This document shows, piece by piece, positions 1-11,560 of a DNA stretch of 64,000 nt (within the stretch, counting starts at the first letter, position 1; every line of letters starts with the position of its first letter). The notes beneath the pieces were generated by a model that was given only the letters and a program-made list of their open reading frames with translations, ran no database searches and was not told the origin of the DNA. The stretch spans positions 10,379,501-10,443,500 of the forward strand of contig CM067529.1 of the NCBI GenBank assembly GCA_034509925.1, read 5' to 3'. Origin of the DNA: Hirudinaria manillensis (Eukaryota; Annelida; Clitellata; Hirudinida; Hirudinidae). A program made the translations under genes and the position numbers.

Positions 1-379
1 AAATGTTTCATAAAGTTGATGAAATGGATTTTCAATTATTTGAAATTTAAATCTGTTAAAAATATAAAAATAGTTCAAAATAAATATCTATTCATTGATC
101 CATGCATCAATTGTTGCAAATAATGGAATACGTAGACTATCACCATCTTTTCAAACAATTTTAAGCAAAAAAAGTATAATTAATTAATAAACATTTTAAA
201 CCAACAACATAACAAATAAAATAATAGTGCATGAATAATTGCAGATTAAAATCAAAAGAATCTTCAATCTCTAAATAAACATCAGATGTACATTAACAGC
301 AAAAAAAAACAAAACAACAAATTTCAAAAGAACTCTTGGAACACCAGGAAATTGTGAGGAGACCTCATTAAATTTAAAT
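1..379. other. AT-rich flank downstream of STAM
   Basis: This is the flank beyond the STAM stop codon and probably holds its 3' UTR. It is strongly AT-rich with no ORF I would defend. An AATAAA on the minus strand overlaps the STAM stop codon, which is too close to be the likely main polyadenylation signal. No further structure was seen. Confidence 0.5.
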
Positions 380-3300
380 TTATTTAAAAGGCAAACCCGA
401 GCCTCTAAAACAGACCTCGGCAAAAGACGAAAGAGAGTTGTAGTTGTACGGCTGCACATACGAAGGTTGTTGCTGTTGTTGATGCTGTTGTTGTTGTTGC
501 GGTTGGAAAGTCATGTGATTGGGGGCAACCTGCTCGGGTTTGGATTCAGGATTCGGGTTGCCGTGCGTCTGCAAGGAAGAGGTCAGTTGGTGCGCGAGGT
601 GAGCAGTCGGAATCGATTGGTACTGAGCTGCAGGGGCTTGTTGTTGCTGCATCTGACCGAGTTGAGTCATCTGCTGCTGCAACTGCATCATCATCATCTG
701 TTGCTCCAGTTGTTGTTGTTGTTGTTGTTGCTGTTGTTGGTACGTACCAACCACTGCTCCGGGAAGTTTCGACGCGGAGGGGAGTTCGGCCATGAGGGTG
801 TGGTAGAGTTCGAGGGAACGCATCAACTTGTCGTTCATTTCTGTGAGCCTTGAGTGCTCCCTGGATGTTGGAGATGGAGTTAACTAATATTAATTAATAA
901 TCAAGTTTAGTATAACCTAATAATCGTTGTGTGATTAATTTAAATGATTTAATGATATGATGTATTTAAAGTTGAAAAGTTGACTTATAAGTTAAATGCA
1001 CAATCATCAGCTGAGATGAACTAAAGCCATAACAATAATGAATAAATCTGTAATTATGATTATTATTCAAAGTATTAAAGTTTAACATTACAGATCCACC
1101 TCACAATTAAAAGCATTGTCGTCAGAAATCCATCCACAGGTAAACAATGCATTATCAAAAAACCCCAACAAATAAAGAATTAAAAATCATGATAAATTCA
1201 AGCACCTGTCGATCCTTTCCAATTCCTGGTCAATAAGTGGCAACATCCTTCTGCACTGCTCTGCAAAAACAAAATGAAACACAAAAGATTTTAAATCATC
1301 AACAATAAGAACTTGTTTGAAAGAAATCTGAATCGATAAAAACAATAAAAATTAAATAATTATAAATTTATTAAATTAAATATAAATTTATTTAAATGAC
1401 AACTTTTAATCATTAGTAAGAGCAACCTGAACATGAATGCATTATATTAAATACAATATTTTACCATAATTTACAAAAAAAAATAAAATAAAAATAAAAA
1501 CAAAGTCACATGACTGACCTTCAAAGTGCACCATGTTTTCAGGATCGGAGCTGACATCACCCGTTGGGTCGGCATTTTGCAACATGGCGAGTGTCGCGTC
1601 AATTGTGCCCTGAAATGAAAAATTTGAATGTCACCAGATGTTGGATTTAACGTTAAATAATAATAATAATAATAATGTTGAATAAGATAAAAATAAACTT
1701 AAAATATTTTTTTCTTATTTCTAAAAAAACATTTTCAGTTTTTGCGCCAAAAAAATTCAGCAACTAATGTTTAATTATAACAATAATAAAAAATAATATA
1801 ATTAATAAAAAATATATTAAATGAACAAATAACTATATAATAATCCCACTTCATCGATTTTGTTCTCAAGAACAACTTCTGCCTCCGACTCGATGTTCTC
1901 CTCCTTGGATTCGGGAAGTTCTTGTTTCTCCTCGTCTGATGAAAGTAAAAGATTTTAAGAAAATAATTAATCAATAATTATAAAGAATTAATAATAAATA
2001 ATAATAATAATAATAATAATAAAGCCTTTGCAAACAATAAAGCAAATGTTATCATAAACTAACAAGAACAAATAATAAAAATAATAATGGATCAACAATG
2101 ATAAAGAAATAACAATAAACTAACAAGTACAAATAATAATAATATTATTACTAATAATAAATCAGTAACAATTGTTGTTGCCAATGGACATGCTGAGGAC
2201 AATCATTCACTTATAAATGGAAAATATTTTAACACAAAGTCTTTACTCGCATGGAAAAATACTTGCTTTCTTAGAATTCTTGCATGTCATACTTCATTAT
2301 ATTATTCACAATCTGTTATAGCCTAGATATTTATTTATTGTAATAACAATGAACTATTATTGCAATGCATTAGTAAATATATTATTATTATTATTAGTAT
2401 AGTACATATAATGCTTTACAGCTTATATAATACAAATATAGTAACATTAGTTGTTATTTGTCATGAATATTTAAAACAAAAATTCCACCAATTCTGACCT
2501 TGAGCTTCCAGAGTGAAGGTCACAAAATTGGCAGGAAATAGACCCTCACCCCTCCAAGACACACCCTTCCACCAGTTTTGATCACTAAATTTTAATATCA
2601 GCATAAATTAACATAACATTAACATAAATTAGAACCAGATTCGTGAGATAACAATGTTATCATTTATTTAAGTTGACCAAGGAGTTACCAATATTAAATG
2701 TCCATCTTTCATTTTGTTAAACTATTTTGTTTAAATATAATTAAATATAAATTTAATTTATTTTAGTAATAATAATAATAATAATAATAAAGCTTTTGCA
2801 AACAATAAAGCAAATATTATGATACCAGGCATATAACTAGATGAGAAGTCACAACATCCATTGAAAAGTCAATAAATCTCTTAAACGTTTAAAATGGATT
2901 ATGCAACATTTATAATTTTATATATTTATATTATACATCCTGAGGAAAGAGATTCAATCATTTGTGAACTTTCAATCAATCATTTCAAAGTGAGCCATGA
3001 ATTAATTTATTCTTAATTAATTTATTAATTACATTTAATTTGTTGTTAATAAATACCTGTCATCGGTGACACCGATTATTTCTCCTGCTTTGAATGTCAA
3101 CTCATTGTCCTCAACAGCTTCGAAGTCGTACAGCGCCCTCACCTGAAACAATTAATTAACTCATTAATAATTAATAAGGTTAACTAACTCATTAAACATT
3201 CAACTCGATGTCAATGAAAGTTAATGAATAACAAAACACTGAATGCCTCTACATGTAATTATGTATTACAAGCAGACTTGAATTCTTCAATGTCCTCATT

Positions 3301-3627
3301 TGTCACATTTTAAATTATTTTCATTTTATGATAAGAATTCGGATGGTAATAAAATTCCAAGCTTAAAATTACAATTTTTTGACATTTAATAAGTTAATTA
3401 ATAAATTTCAAATTAACTTTTAAATGCAACAAGCAATTCATAACGACCTTCTTTGGCTCCTTCTGCTTCAAGATGCCGTGGCTGTTGGCAGACGACTGAA
3501 AATTGACGGCAGGATAGATGGAAGAAGAGGTGGATGGAGGCTGGAATGAATTCGAGACCTTCACCTTCTCTGAATCTTTCAGTGACAGGGCAATGGCTGG
3601 AGAGAAGGGGAGTTTAATGTAATGCCA

Positions 3628-3661
<34 letters not shown>

Positions 3662-5698
3662 GTTCAAGAATGGGTCAGGAGAGTAAACAGTTGGCATTAG
3701 CCATTAAAATTAAAGATGTATTTAATCTTTACAACAATTTCAATTTATATTCTCTCAACTCTGATGATAATGCAGAGTTATAAGCAATGTATAAGAGATG
3801 TATGGTTAATTATGTATGACTTAAATAGCAATACATTCAGAAAGTAACACTTTGTCGAAAAACCATATGTTATTGATATAAAAGCATGATAAGAAGCAAA
3901 AGAAGGAAAACAATATTCAAAGAATTACATTTTAAAATGATGGAATGATATATAATCACATCATTCTAGTTACATTTTAAAATATAAATAAAATCATTTA
4001 AGTATAAATAAAAACAATTGTGATATAAAAGCACAACATAATAATCTGTTCATCAAGTAAACCTCTTGCTATATCTTCTTCTTCCTCTTGGCTCTGAACG
4101 ACATTAGGATCTTTTGAGAATTTTTTACTTTTTGGCTGCAAAATATGGAAATTTAAATTAATATTAACAATTAATACCAGAAATATACAGAAAAAAATTA
4201 AAAATATTTTAATATTATTTATCATTAAAATCAAAAGTATTTAAATGTTAGTGTGGTTCAATCAAATATCAATAAGATTTAAACTACATCATTAACATAC
4301 TAATTATCATAAATTATTCCATGAATATTCGAAACTAACCTGCTCTTCCGTTGCAAAATTGATACCTTCCTCTTTCAGTGACTTGTAAAAGCCTGGGATG
4401 ATGCTGATGTAAATAAAAAATAATTAAAAATCAAATAAAGAAATCAAATTAGAAACACTTCAATAATTAGATTCTTAGCATCTTAATTTCTCTAAGAACA
4501 GAAGAAATATTCTGGTTTGAAATAACAAGCAGACCTTCATTGTAAAAGCAGGAAGCAATTGACATTTATTTGTAAATACGAAATTAGCATAAATTATCAT
4601 AATACAATGATTACTGATCTTAATGCTGATGTTAACTACAAAACATGCAACCATTTGAGGATATTCCAAATGCCTTGCAGATCATAACAACCCAATTAAT
4701 ACAAACAACCTCATTTTGGGAATCACCAATCAACTAATCAATCAGCCCATAAACCAATCACCAACCTCAGAGCAGAGTCAGACTTAAATTCATTTTCCGA
4801 CCAGTTCTTAAGATGTTGTTTCAGTTGCGTGGACACCTTTCTAGAAGCCTTTAAAGTAAAAAAATAAATAAAATGATAAACAGATAAATGATAAATATAA
4901 TCAATAAACTGAATAAACAAAGGATTTATTTTTATATGCAAAAAATGTTAGTACCACACTCAGATTTTCTTCTGAAATGATTTTCTTACAATCCGCAATA
5001 AAATCTCTGGACGCGACCTCGAGATGAAATGTCTTGCCAGAGTTTTTCACGCAGGCATTCAAGAGCTGAAACAAATTTAAGATTAAATAATTCTGCTTTG
5101 AAAATTTTTGATTGTTTGTAATAACCAGAACAGAAAGTTTGCTTACTGAAAGGGCTTGGAGGGCAACGTGTGGATTCTTGTTAAAAACACGCCTTATTAT
5201 GGACTTAAGGCAATTTTTTGATCTGCAAGTTTAACAGATTGTTTCAATGGCACTTAACAAATACATTAAGGATAATAAATGATGTAATAAACTTGTGAAT
5301 GATATAATAAATTTCACAGAATTGGTTATGTTACAAAATCAAAAATAACTTCAGTTACAAAACTAACGCATTCTGGTTTTGTTTTGCTTTGTCACAAATA
5401 TCCAGCATGAGAGCCCAGTCTTCAGTGGTGTTCATCTCACTGGTGGCCTTTTCTGGGGAATTTTAAAAGCAAAAACTGTTTAGAGAGTACATATCACTTG
5501 TTTCGGTTTTCGTCATATCCTTGAAATGCTTGTTTATGAACAAAAAAACCGCAGTAATGGAATAAGTAAAGTCATAACAAAAACTTTACTTCCTAAGTGG
5601 TTTAAGAGATGTTTGCAAGTGAATCAACTAAATTTACGAACAAAAATTTGTTAGGACATACCAACGTCTACATCAAAAGGATTCGAAAACAAAGGCAT
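380..5698 (-). CDS. STAM: STAM, signal-transducing adaptor molecule (ESCRT-0)
   Basis: STAM pairs with HRS on endosomes to form ESCRT-0, which binds ubiquitinated cargo for lysosomal sorting. There are 14 exons (minus): 5698-5662, 5452-5368, 5222-5147, 5065-4955, 4848-4766, 4403-4340, 4135-4063, 3596-3448, 3142-3057, 2584-2499, 1935-1850, 1609-1519, 1260-1206, 860-380. They sum to 520 residues with all phases matching. The order seen is a VHS domain (about 1-150, starting [18 protein letters not shown]), a UIM (about 169-184, [16 protein letters not shown], split by an intron), an SH3 domain (about 227-283, [15 protein letters not shown] and WWKG), a helical HRS-binding/GAT-like region (about 310-390), then a Q-rich tail. 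This order is diagnostic for STAM. The start follows from the conserved N-terminus. The tail has a run of about ten Gln after residue 400 and a second short Q run. Confidence 0.96.
3625..3660. repeat. (GAT)n microsatellite in a STAM intron
   Basis: About twelve GAT/ATG trinucleotides lie within about 30 bp upstream (minus strand) of the exon that starts at 3596. It is a simple repeat with no coding role. Confidence 0.85.
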
Positions 5699-6539
5699 CT
5701 TAACGTTTATTCCGACTCACGAACGAAACCACTCAGAATCAACTGAGACAAATAATAAATGTGACAAATGATCAAAGATTATAAAATATTTACAATAATG
5801 GCAAAAGTCAGACGCATAAAAGTACAATTAATTTTTATTAATAAATTAGCAGTTTTAATTTGCTAAATGCTCACAACTAGATAAATCAGATACGTAGGTC
5901 TCTAATAGTTTTTAAGTAGAAAACCATTTATTCGTTGTATATTTTAACGTCTAGTTTATTCAACATTAAAATGTAATTCTCCGCGAAAATCTTCAATAAT
6001 GTTCCGTGTTATTGAATACATTTTAAATCTGACATGTGTATATTTACGTTTGAAAGCTGTGTTTAAAATCAAAATGTTACCAACCAAACCTTATGATCAT
6101 ATGGTCATATGGCTTATATGGTCATAGAAGTGCTCACACTCCTAATAAATAAGCGCCGCTTTCGAGGATTTAAGTTAGCTACACTTGAGTCCTTCGATGA
6201 TCGCAACCTTCTGCTTACAACTTCCCATCAAGAAAAGTTTCCTTATCCTTATTAAGTTGAACAACCATTAACAAATTTTTGGATGACAATCAAAATCATG
6301 CAATGGATAGTCATCACACCATAAGCAAAACCAAAGTTCAAGAAAAAAATTAGACTTTGACTCCCTTTCTGCCTCATCCCAGTTACTTTGTTTAACTTCT
6401 TTGCTGCACCAAATCCAAACAACAACTTGTAACATCCAAAGAACTTTAACTTTATTAGGAAAGAAAATCAGCCAACAACTTAAGTGAAGCAAAAATTTAA
6501 AACTCCTCTGTTGAGGTGGCAAAACAATGCTTTGAGATG
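5699..6539. promoter_or_regulatory. STAM 5' flank and PEBP 3' flank
   Basis: This is the spacer between the STAM start codon and the stop codon of the upstream PEBP gene; both genes are on the minus strand. It must hold the STAM promoter and the PEBP 3' UTR. ORFs here look accidental. Around 6092-6127 there is a short partial repeat of ATGGTCATATGG. No core promoter motif is clear enough to call. Confidence 0.4.
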
Positions 6540-7344
6540 TTATTTTCCACTCAGCTGCTCATACAATTTGGGAACATAATCATCCCATTCAGCCTGGTAA
6601 TAGTTTCCAGCCACTGGGTTTCCCAAAGAGTATTTAGCTGCAAACTTTGCCACTTTCTGAGATCCTCTTTTGTCGCCCGATCTGTTTGTCAGATGTGGTT
6701 CATCGAACTTCAACTTTCCACTTTGTTTGAAGACCAAGAACACATATCTATGAAGTCCTAAAATTAAAAGTCAGTCACCATTAGGTTCAAACTGATGTCC
6801 CAAAGTACATTCATCTTCCAAATCTTACCAGTTCCCTTTGGAGGTCCAGATCCAACATATTCTGAAAGAACTTCACCATTTTCCACTTGATTTCCTGGAA
6901 TATTCACAACAAGCCAGTGGTGCCACTCTCTGAATTTTGGATCTTTTCTGCTGGGAGCATCAGGATCTAAATTAGTAAAGTTAATCAATAGCGCAATTTA
7001 CTAAGGCTGTACACAAGCTTATCCATATTAACCATTCAAGACAAGAGTGTAGTAGGAGCTGTCATCAGCAGTCCAGGTGCATGTTGGTTGATTCTTAACC
7101 TGAAAACATGAATAACTTCACTGAAACAATGATGCTTTTAATTTGTAACAACTTACTTTCGTAGGAGTTAGTACAAGTCCAGGTTCGACGGTAATGCTTC
7201 CATACTGAACCTATAAAACATAGCATTGGGTTACCTTACCGCAAGATTACTATTATAAATAAATTTTTAACTAGCCTGCAGTTGCTCTCCAGGCTGGGTT
7301 ATTCCCATGTCTTTGCAAACAGAATCACTTGCGAACTTGTCCAT
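6540..7344 (-). CDS. Phosphatidylethanolamine-binding protein (PEBP/RKIP family)
   Basis: PEBP-family proteins are small cytosolic proteins; in animals some bind phospholipids or inhibit Raf kinase signalling. Five exons (minus) are 7344-7276, 7210-7157, 7099-7033, 6966-6829 and 6757-6540, giving 181 residues, near the usual length. Family motifs seen are [34 protein letters not shown] with the DPDAPSR ligand-site signature, [11 protein letters not shown], and [20 protein letters not shown]. The start is the first ATG in frame with good spacing to the family core. The first intron begins with GC, not GT (CAG then GCTAGT): no GT donor nearby keeps the frame, while the GC donor joins GEQLQ to VQYGS in phase 0. 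Which PEBP paralogue this is cannot be told by eye. Confidence 0.93.
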
Positions 7345-8199
7345 GACCGCTGAAACCACCGAGCAAGGCTTCAAAAAGTAAACAAAATGCGTTTGCAGGG
7401 TGAGAAAATGTAATTATGAGCGTATATAAGATTATACTTATTAAATTAACTTTCAGTCAATTTATCATTTAAGCATAAATATATTATCACTTAATCATAA
7501 CTATGTATCACCTCAACGACTCATTAGAAAAAGTCGATTAATTATTCTGATGGAGCAACCTGGAGAAAGAAGTCTTAAGACGTGGTTATAAACTTTGAAT
7601 TCTTAAACTCTTACCACTTCGGTCTGACAACAGAAACAGTTCGTTTTGAGCATAGGATCTGTTGATGTCACTTTTTTCAATGAAATATTTAAGAGGATTT
7701 ATGCCAGTGGTTGATACTGATACATTTGGAGGGCAGAGTACTCAAAATTAAAGCACAAAGAACAGCGAGGCACGAACATACACTTCGTTGGTATCTATTT
7801 CTCAGTGCTTTTCTTTGTCAGTGGCCACCGTTTACATAGCTTTACCGTTAGGATTATTCCAGCTACAATTGAATTCACCAGTTTTGCCTTTTTTATTAAT
7901 ACTTAACGACATGTCTAAATGAGATGTACATTTACAACATTTTATTTTTTTTTTAGGAGGGGAACAAAGCTTAGATAGAAGCGCCTAGAAATGCTTCTTA
8001 AGAGCAATTATCTCGAATATCCCACCACTAACAATTTCAATTAGTGAGCAGCTGCAAAATAATAAAAAATAACTACTAGTAACTAGTAACTAATGCTTTT
8101 AAGGAAACTTATGTTATCTGAGCAATGGTGCCAACACAACTCTGCACTTGAAATGTTTATGACTTAAGACGATCAATTTATTTTCATCGCAGCAATTCT
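7345..8199. promoter_or_regulatory. 5' flank of the PEBP gene
   Basis: The region upstream (minus strand) of the PEBP start codon should contain its promoter and perhaps a non-coding first exon. I see no convincing ORF, repeat or core promoter element. Confidence 0.35.
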
Positions 8200-8560
8200 A
8201 ATTATTATAATGGGGATTTAGGTGTGACCCCAGATGCAGAAAGAACTGAATCTTTTGGCAACCCAGCCAAATTTCCCCTTTCTTCAACTCCAAGCCAAAT
8301 TGCTACAGATCCACCACCACAACGGTTATCAGAAACTGACATTGGCTTGTCTTTTATCTGTTCCACAAAATGACACGAACCACAAAAGGTGCTGCGATTT
8401 TTTTGAGTTTTTGAATTTATTCTCAGCACGAAATCAGTCCTCCACAACCAGAAAAACAAATTAAACCAAAATGAACGTTCACACACAAAAAAAGCACTAA
8501 AACAAATTCAGGTAAGCTCAAGGTGCCAGCCTTAAGGAAGCACAGGCTCTTGAGTTTGAA
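8200..8560 (-). mobile_element. LINE 3' tail copy, inverted relative to the one at 9.6 kb
   Basis: On the minus strand, 8554-8511 carries a block containing GCTTCCTTAAG, then CTG, GC and a TTGAG/TTAC element. It matches, with scattered changes, the 3' untranslated hairpin of the LINE remnant at 9593-9660. The block can fold: CTCAAG at 8517 pairs with CTTGAG ending at 8554, and inside is the palindrome CCTTAAGG. No coding part of a LINE was recognised next to it, so this is a tail-only or badly decayed copy. The limits are approximate. Confidence 0.45.
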
Positions 8561-9223
8561 AAGTGGTTGAAACAATGATACTAGCAGGGGCATAAGCAAT
8601 ATTTATATTTCAACAACCAAAAAACTAAACTGTAAACCCAAACACTAAAATCCTTATTTTTAAAAATTAACAAAAATTTAATAAGTAATTAAAATTAAAA
8701 TTGCTTTTCACAAAAAAGTGATTATGGTATAATCCAAATTCAGCTCAGATTCTTTGCATCTAGCTTCTGTCTCTTTTTTGACCAGGTTATTTGATATTTA
8801 CTCTTTTTGAGCAAAAACAAATGGCACCAAAGGGGAAGAATAGAAAACAATTTGCAAAATTAATGTTTTCAAATAATTTGGCCACAACTATAGGCTGGTA
8901 GGATCATTCCAGCCTTATTGTTTTAGCCACTATGCTGCACCTTCGAAAAAAGTGGCTTCTCTGATAATTGGGGAGATGTTCATTATCTTCCCCAATTGGA
9001 ATACCCCAATCCCGGACTTCAGGATATTCAACCAAAGGATTGTTTGATAAAAAGTATGGAAGTGCTCTTCAATACCTACCCTGTTAGTCTTTAATAATAT
9101 ATTAAGAAGCTCGGCCACTTTCCTGCCTACTTCATCGAAGGAAGGTGCATCAAGGATGTTGCAGATGGCAGACATTTAAACATATTTTACATTACCCTTC
9201 GTAACTACCAACATCTTGTCTAG

Positions 9224-9738
9224 ATGTTTGTTAACATCATCTGCAACCTTGACGTGATGGGAGCAGCAAAGTTACACTACAAGCATATGTCATACGTCAT
9301 TTTGCAACAACACAAAATGGGGGATTGTATGTACTGTGAAAATCCTTCTTATTTCTTACGTAACACTCACGAATACAGTCCTACCTTTGCTAAATCTACT
9401 TTGAAATTATTTTCTATACAGTGTTATGGTCCCAGATTATATACCTCAATACCAGATTCAATTAGGGAGTTAACTTGTTTACATTCATGTCCTTTTGAGT
9501 TATTGTTCTTGTTTAAAAAATTGTATAAGTCTCATCTAGTGAGAGATGCCTCAGTTGCTTGAGTTTACACGTTTGTGTTATATATGATTTTCAGGGCCAG
9601 TCTGTTTAGCGGAAGCTTGCGCTTCCTTAAGACTGACCCTATGAGTTTACTTTGTATTTTAAGTTCATTTGTTTCGTTGTGTTATGTACATAATTGTTTG
9701 TTTAATAAACTCATAAACTCAAAAAAAAAAAAAAAACA
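9224..9738 (+). mobile_element. 3' end of a non-LTR retrotransposon (LINE, CR1/L2/Jockey-like)
   Basis: An ORF of about 110 codons (9224-9559) ends with the pattern found at the C-terminus of many LINE ORF2 proteins: a run resembling YSPTFAKSTLKLFSIQCYGP, then a SIPDSIREL segment (compare WNSLPxxIR) and FKKLYKSHL. After the stop there is a 3' UTR of about 160 bp with a strong hairpin (9593-9640) and then a poly(A) tract at 9721-9736 right after AATAAACTC. The poly(A) end shows insertion by target-primed reverse transcription. The copy is 5'-truncated: no reverse transcriptase palm motifs or endonuclease lie upstream. The exact clade cannot be settled from the tail alone. Confidence 0.75.
9593..9640 (+). 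other. Stem-loop in the LINE 3' UTR
   Basis: AGGGCCAGTCT at 9593 pairs with AGACTGACCCT ending at 9640 (one mismatch). Inside, GGAAGC pairs with GCTTCC around a TTGC loop. In several LINE groups (for example UnaL2) the element's own reverse transcriptase recognises a 3' stem-loop; that role here is inference. A related block lies inverted at 8511-8554. Confidence 0.6.
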
Positions 9739-10213
9739 ACATATCATTGAAAACCCTCAACAATGCTGTTATTGAGGCTATTGCAGATAGCATCTCATAA
9801 GGACTTTTTTGTAAAGCAGAACTTGTCCAAATTTATTTCTTGCTTATGAATCTCTGTCACTGTCGTCATTAACTTTGCATACAATCACTAAAAAAGGCAG
9901 AAAAGACTGGCCACTTCCCAGTCTCGCTTATAAGGGAAATTTTGTAGGAGGAAAGAATGTACACGATCCCTTTCGACGAGCGGTCTGTCGACAGGAAATG
10001 GAATGCCAGAAGACTCATATCATATTTGAAAGTACCAAAGGTACAAGAAGATAAGCTTCATGGTTTTACCACAGAACTTGTGTAGGAAGCAAAGGTCTAG
10101 AAAGCAAAATAAGTTGAGCAGTTGGTTTTTAATAAACCCAAACATGAAACTAGGTTATGTTGCCACCTATGATGCAGATATATCAATCATAAAAAACTAT
10201 ACAGTGCTGACAC

Positions 10214-10320
10214 ATGTCGGACTATGAGAGGCTTGTCAAACCTCTCTTTGAGGAAATCATCTCCCTGTGCGAGAAAGTGATCAAAGACGCGAATATCGGC
10301 TAGAGCAACATCAATGACGT
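10214..10320 (+). pseudogene. Possible HSP70-like fragment
   Basis: From the ATG at 10214 the translation reads SDYERLVKPLFEEI, then SLCEKVIKDANIG, a stop, then SNINDV. This resembles the HSP70 substrate-domain border (FEELxxPLF...C.KAL.DA.L...DIDDV). The likeness stops at 10320, where a Merlin transposase fragment begins in another frame. If real, it is a small decayed piece of a chaperone gene. The match is short and could be chance. Confidence 0.3.
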
Positions 10321-10662
10321 TGGATTTTGGGAGTGATCTGCCAGGAGACTAAAGTGTTCAGGTATGCAGTGCTAGATCGAACTGCGGCCACTCTGCTGGA
10401 CATGATCCGGTCCTGCATTGCTCCCGGCTCAATCATTATTTCCGATATTTGAGCATCATACCAAGGAATTGAAACAATGACTGGCATGAATTACACTCAT
10501 CAAACTGTTAATTATACTGAAAACTTTGTGGATCCAACGACTGGAGCTCACACACAAACTATCGAATCTTTCTGCGTTTTCTACAAGATGCAGAATAAGC
10601 GCCAATGCCGCACATACCGATTTTTAGTGGACAAAAAGTACTCGTACTTTTGGATAATATAG
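10321..10662 (+). mobile_element. Merlin (IS1595/ISXO2-like) transposase fragment
   Basis: The frame from 10321 reads WILGVICQETK, FRYAVLDRTAATLLDMI, IAPGSIIISD, ASYQGIE, then HQTVNYTENFVDPTTGAHT and QTIES, then MQNKRQCRTYRFLVD. This is the core of the DDE transposase of Merlin DNA transposons, the eukaryotic relatives of IS1595/ISXO2, including the second catalytic Asp (IISD) and the conserved VNxxxNFVDPxTGAHT block. The fragment has one in-frame stop just after the IISD block, lacks the N-terminal zinc finger and first catalytic Asp region, and no terminal inverted repeats were found. It is a dead relic. Confidence 0.88.
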
Positions 10663-10959
10663 ATGAAAGAGGAGCAATGTTCGAGCAAAGATCAATCTTG
10701 GAAGCAATGCCCGGAATGCGATGAATATTTTGACACACCAGAATGTTGTGACCAACACTTCCATGCAACTAAACACAATAAGTCGAATTAGTAATAGTAG
10801 TGAGTTCATTTGGAGACAAAGGTACTGAAATACAGATCTTTTCATGCAAATTATTAATGAAACGTCCCAATTTCATCCACTTCAATAAAAAATAAAAGTA
10901 CAAGTTTCATATCCTCTTTTTTACAATCTTTTTAGGGTGGTGGGGTTTAACTTTATGGA

Positions 10960-11560
10960 GGGGCTGATCTGTAAAAGATCCACTGCAATAAACAAGGTCA
11001 CAGTGAACTAAAGTGTTTCTTCAAGGACAGCCGAAACAAGTCAGCTAGGATTTCATTCATTGCTCATAACTCAACAGCACTAAAACAAGACATCCAAAAT
11101 AATAACAAAGGAAATTTCAAATTCCTTGTGGACAGTGGCTCAAGGGAAAGCTTCTGCTCACATTCAAGGGGAAGAAAATTAGGAAAACCAAACCTTAGTA
11201 TCAACCAAACAAATTACCAATCTGCAACAGATTGACAGGTGACAAAGTTATGGTTAAAGGATATCTCATAGCTCTCATAAAGTTGAGGGAATCATAAAAA
11301 GACAATTGTAAAGAGCTGTGCTGATGGAATGCGAATTTGAAAATTACTAACAATTTTGTCCCCAATGTTGGAGAAGGCACTCACTTCAAACTGAGCAGAA
11401 ACCAATCAATATTACTCATGGAATCTCCTACATTAGGTACAGAACATCCTGGAAATTCCTCTCACATAGCCTTAGAATGGACCATTTCCTCATCCTTGTA
11501 AATTTAAATGCCCCAATCCATCTTGAGGATATCAATGCTGCCTGAATTAGCTTGAGAAAT
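10960..11560 (+). mobile_element. LTR-type retroelement fossil (gag zinc-knuckle and retropepsin remnants)
   Basis: A broken remnant. One part resembles a gag CCHC zinc knuckle (around 11003-11030) and another a retroviral-type aspartic protease with a FLVDSGS active-site motif (around 11125). The order knuckle then protease fits the gag-pol border of LTR elements such as the Gypsy group. No reverse transcriptase, integrase or flanking long terminal repeats were recognised. It carries several breaks and looks old; family assignment beyond LTR-type is uncertain. Confidence 0.5.

Noticed and set aside
467-853. Plus-strand Leu-rich ORF of 128 codons
   Set aside because: It is the antisense of the Q-rich STAM last exon (CAA/CAG read as TTG/CTG).
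8205-8486. ORFs on both strands that faintly resemble a transposase N-terminus
   Set aside because: No catalytic or zinc-finger motif could be seen, so I did not assign a family.
8930-9175. Minus-strand ORF of 81 codons before the LINE tail
   Set aside because: Its composition is reasonable, but there is no family likeness and no splice context, and it lies in transposon debris.
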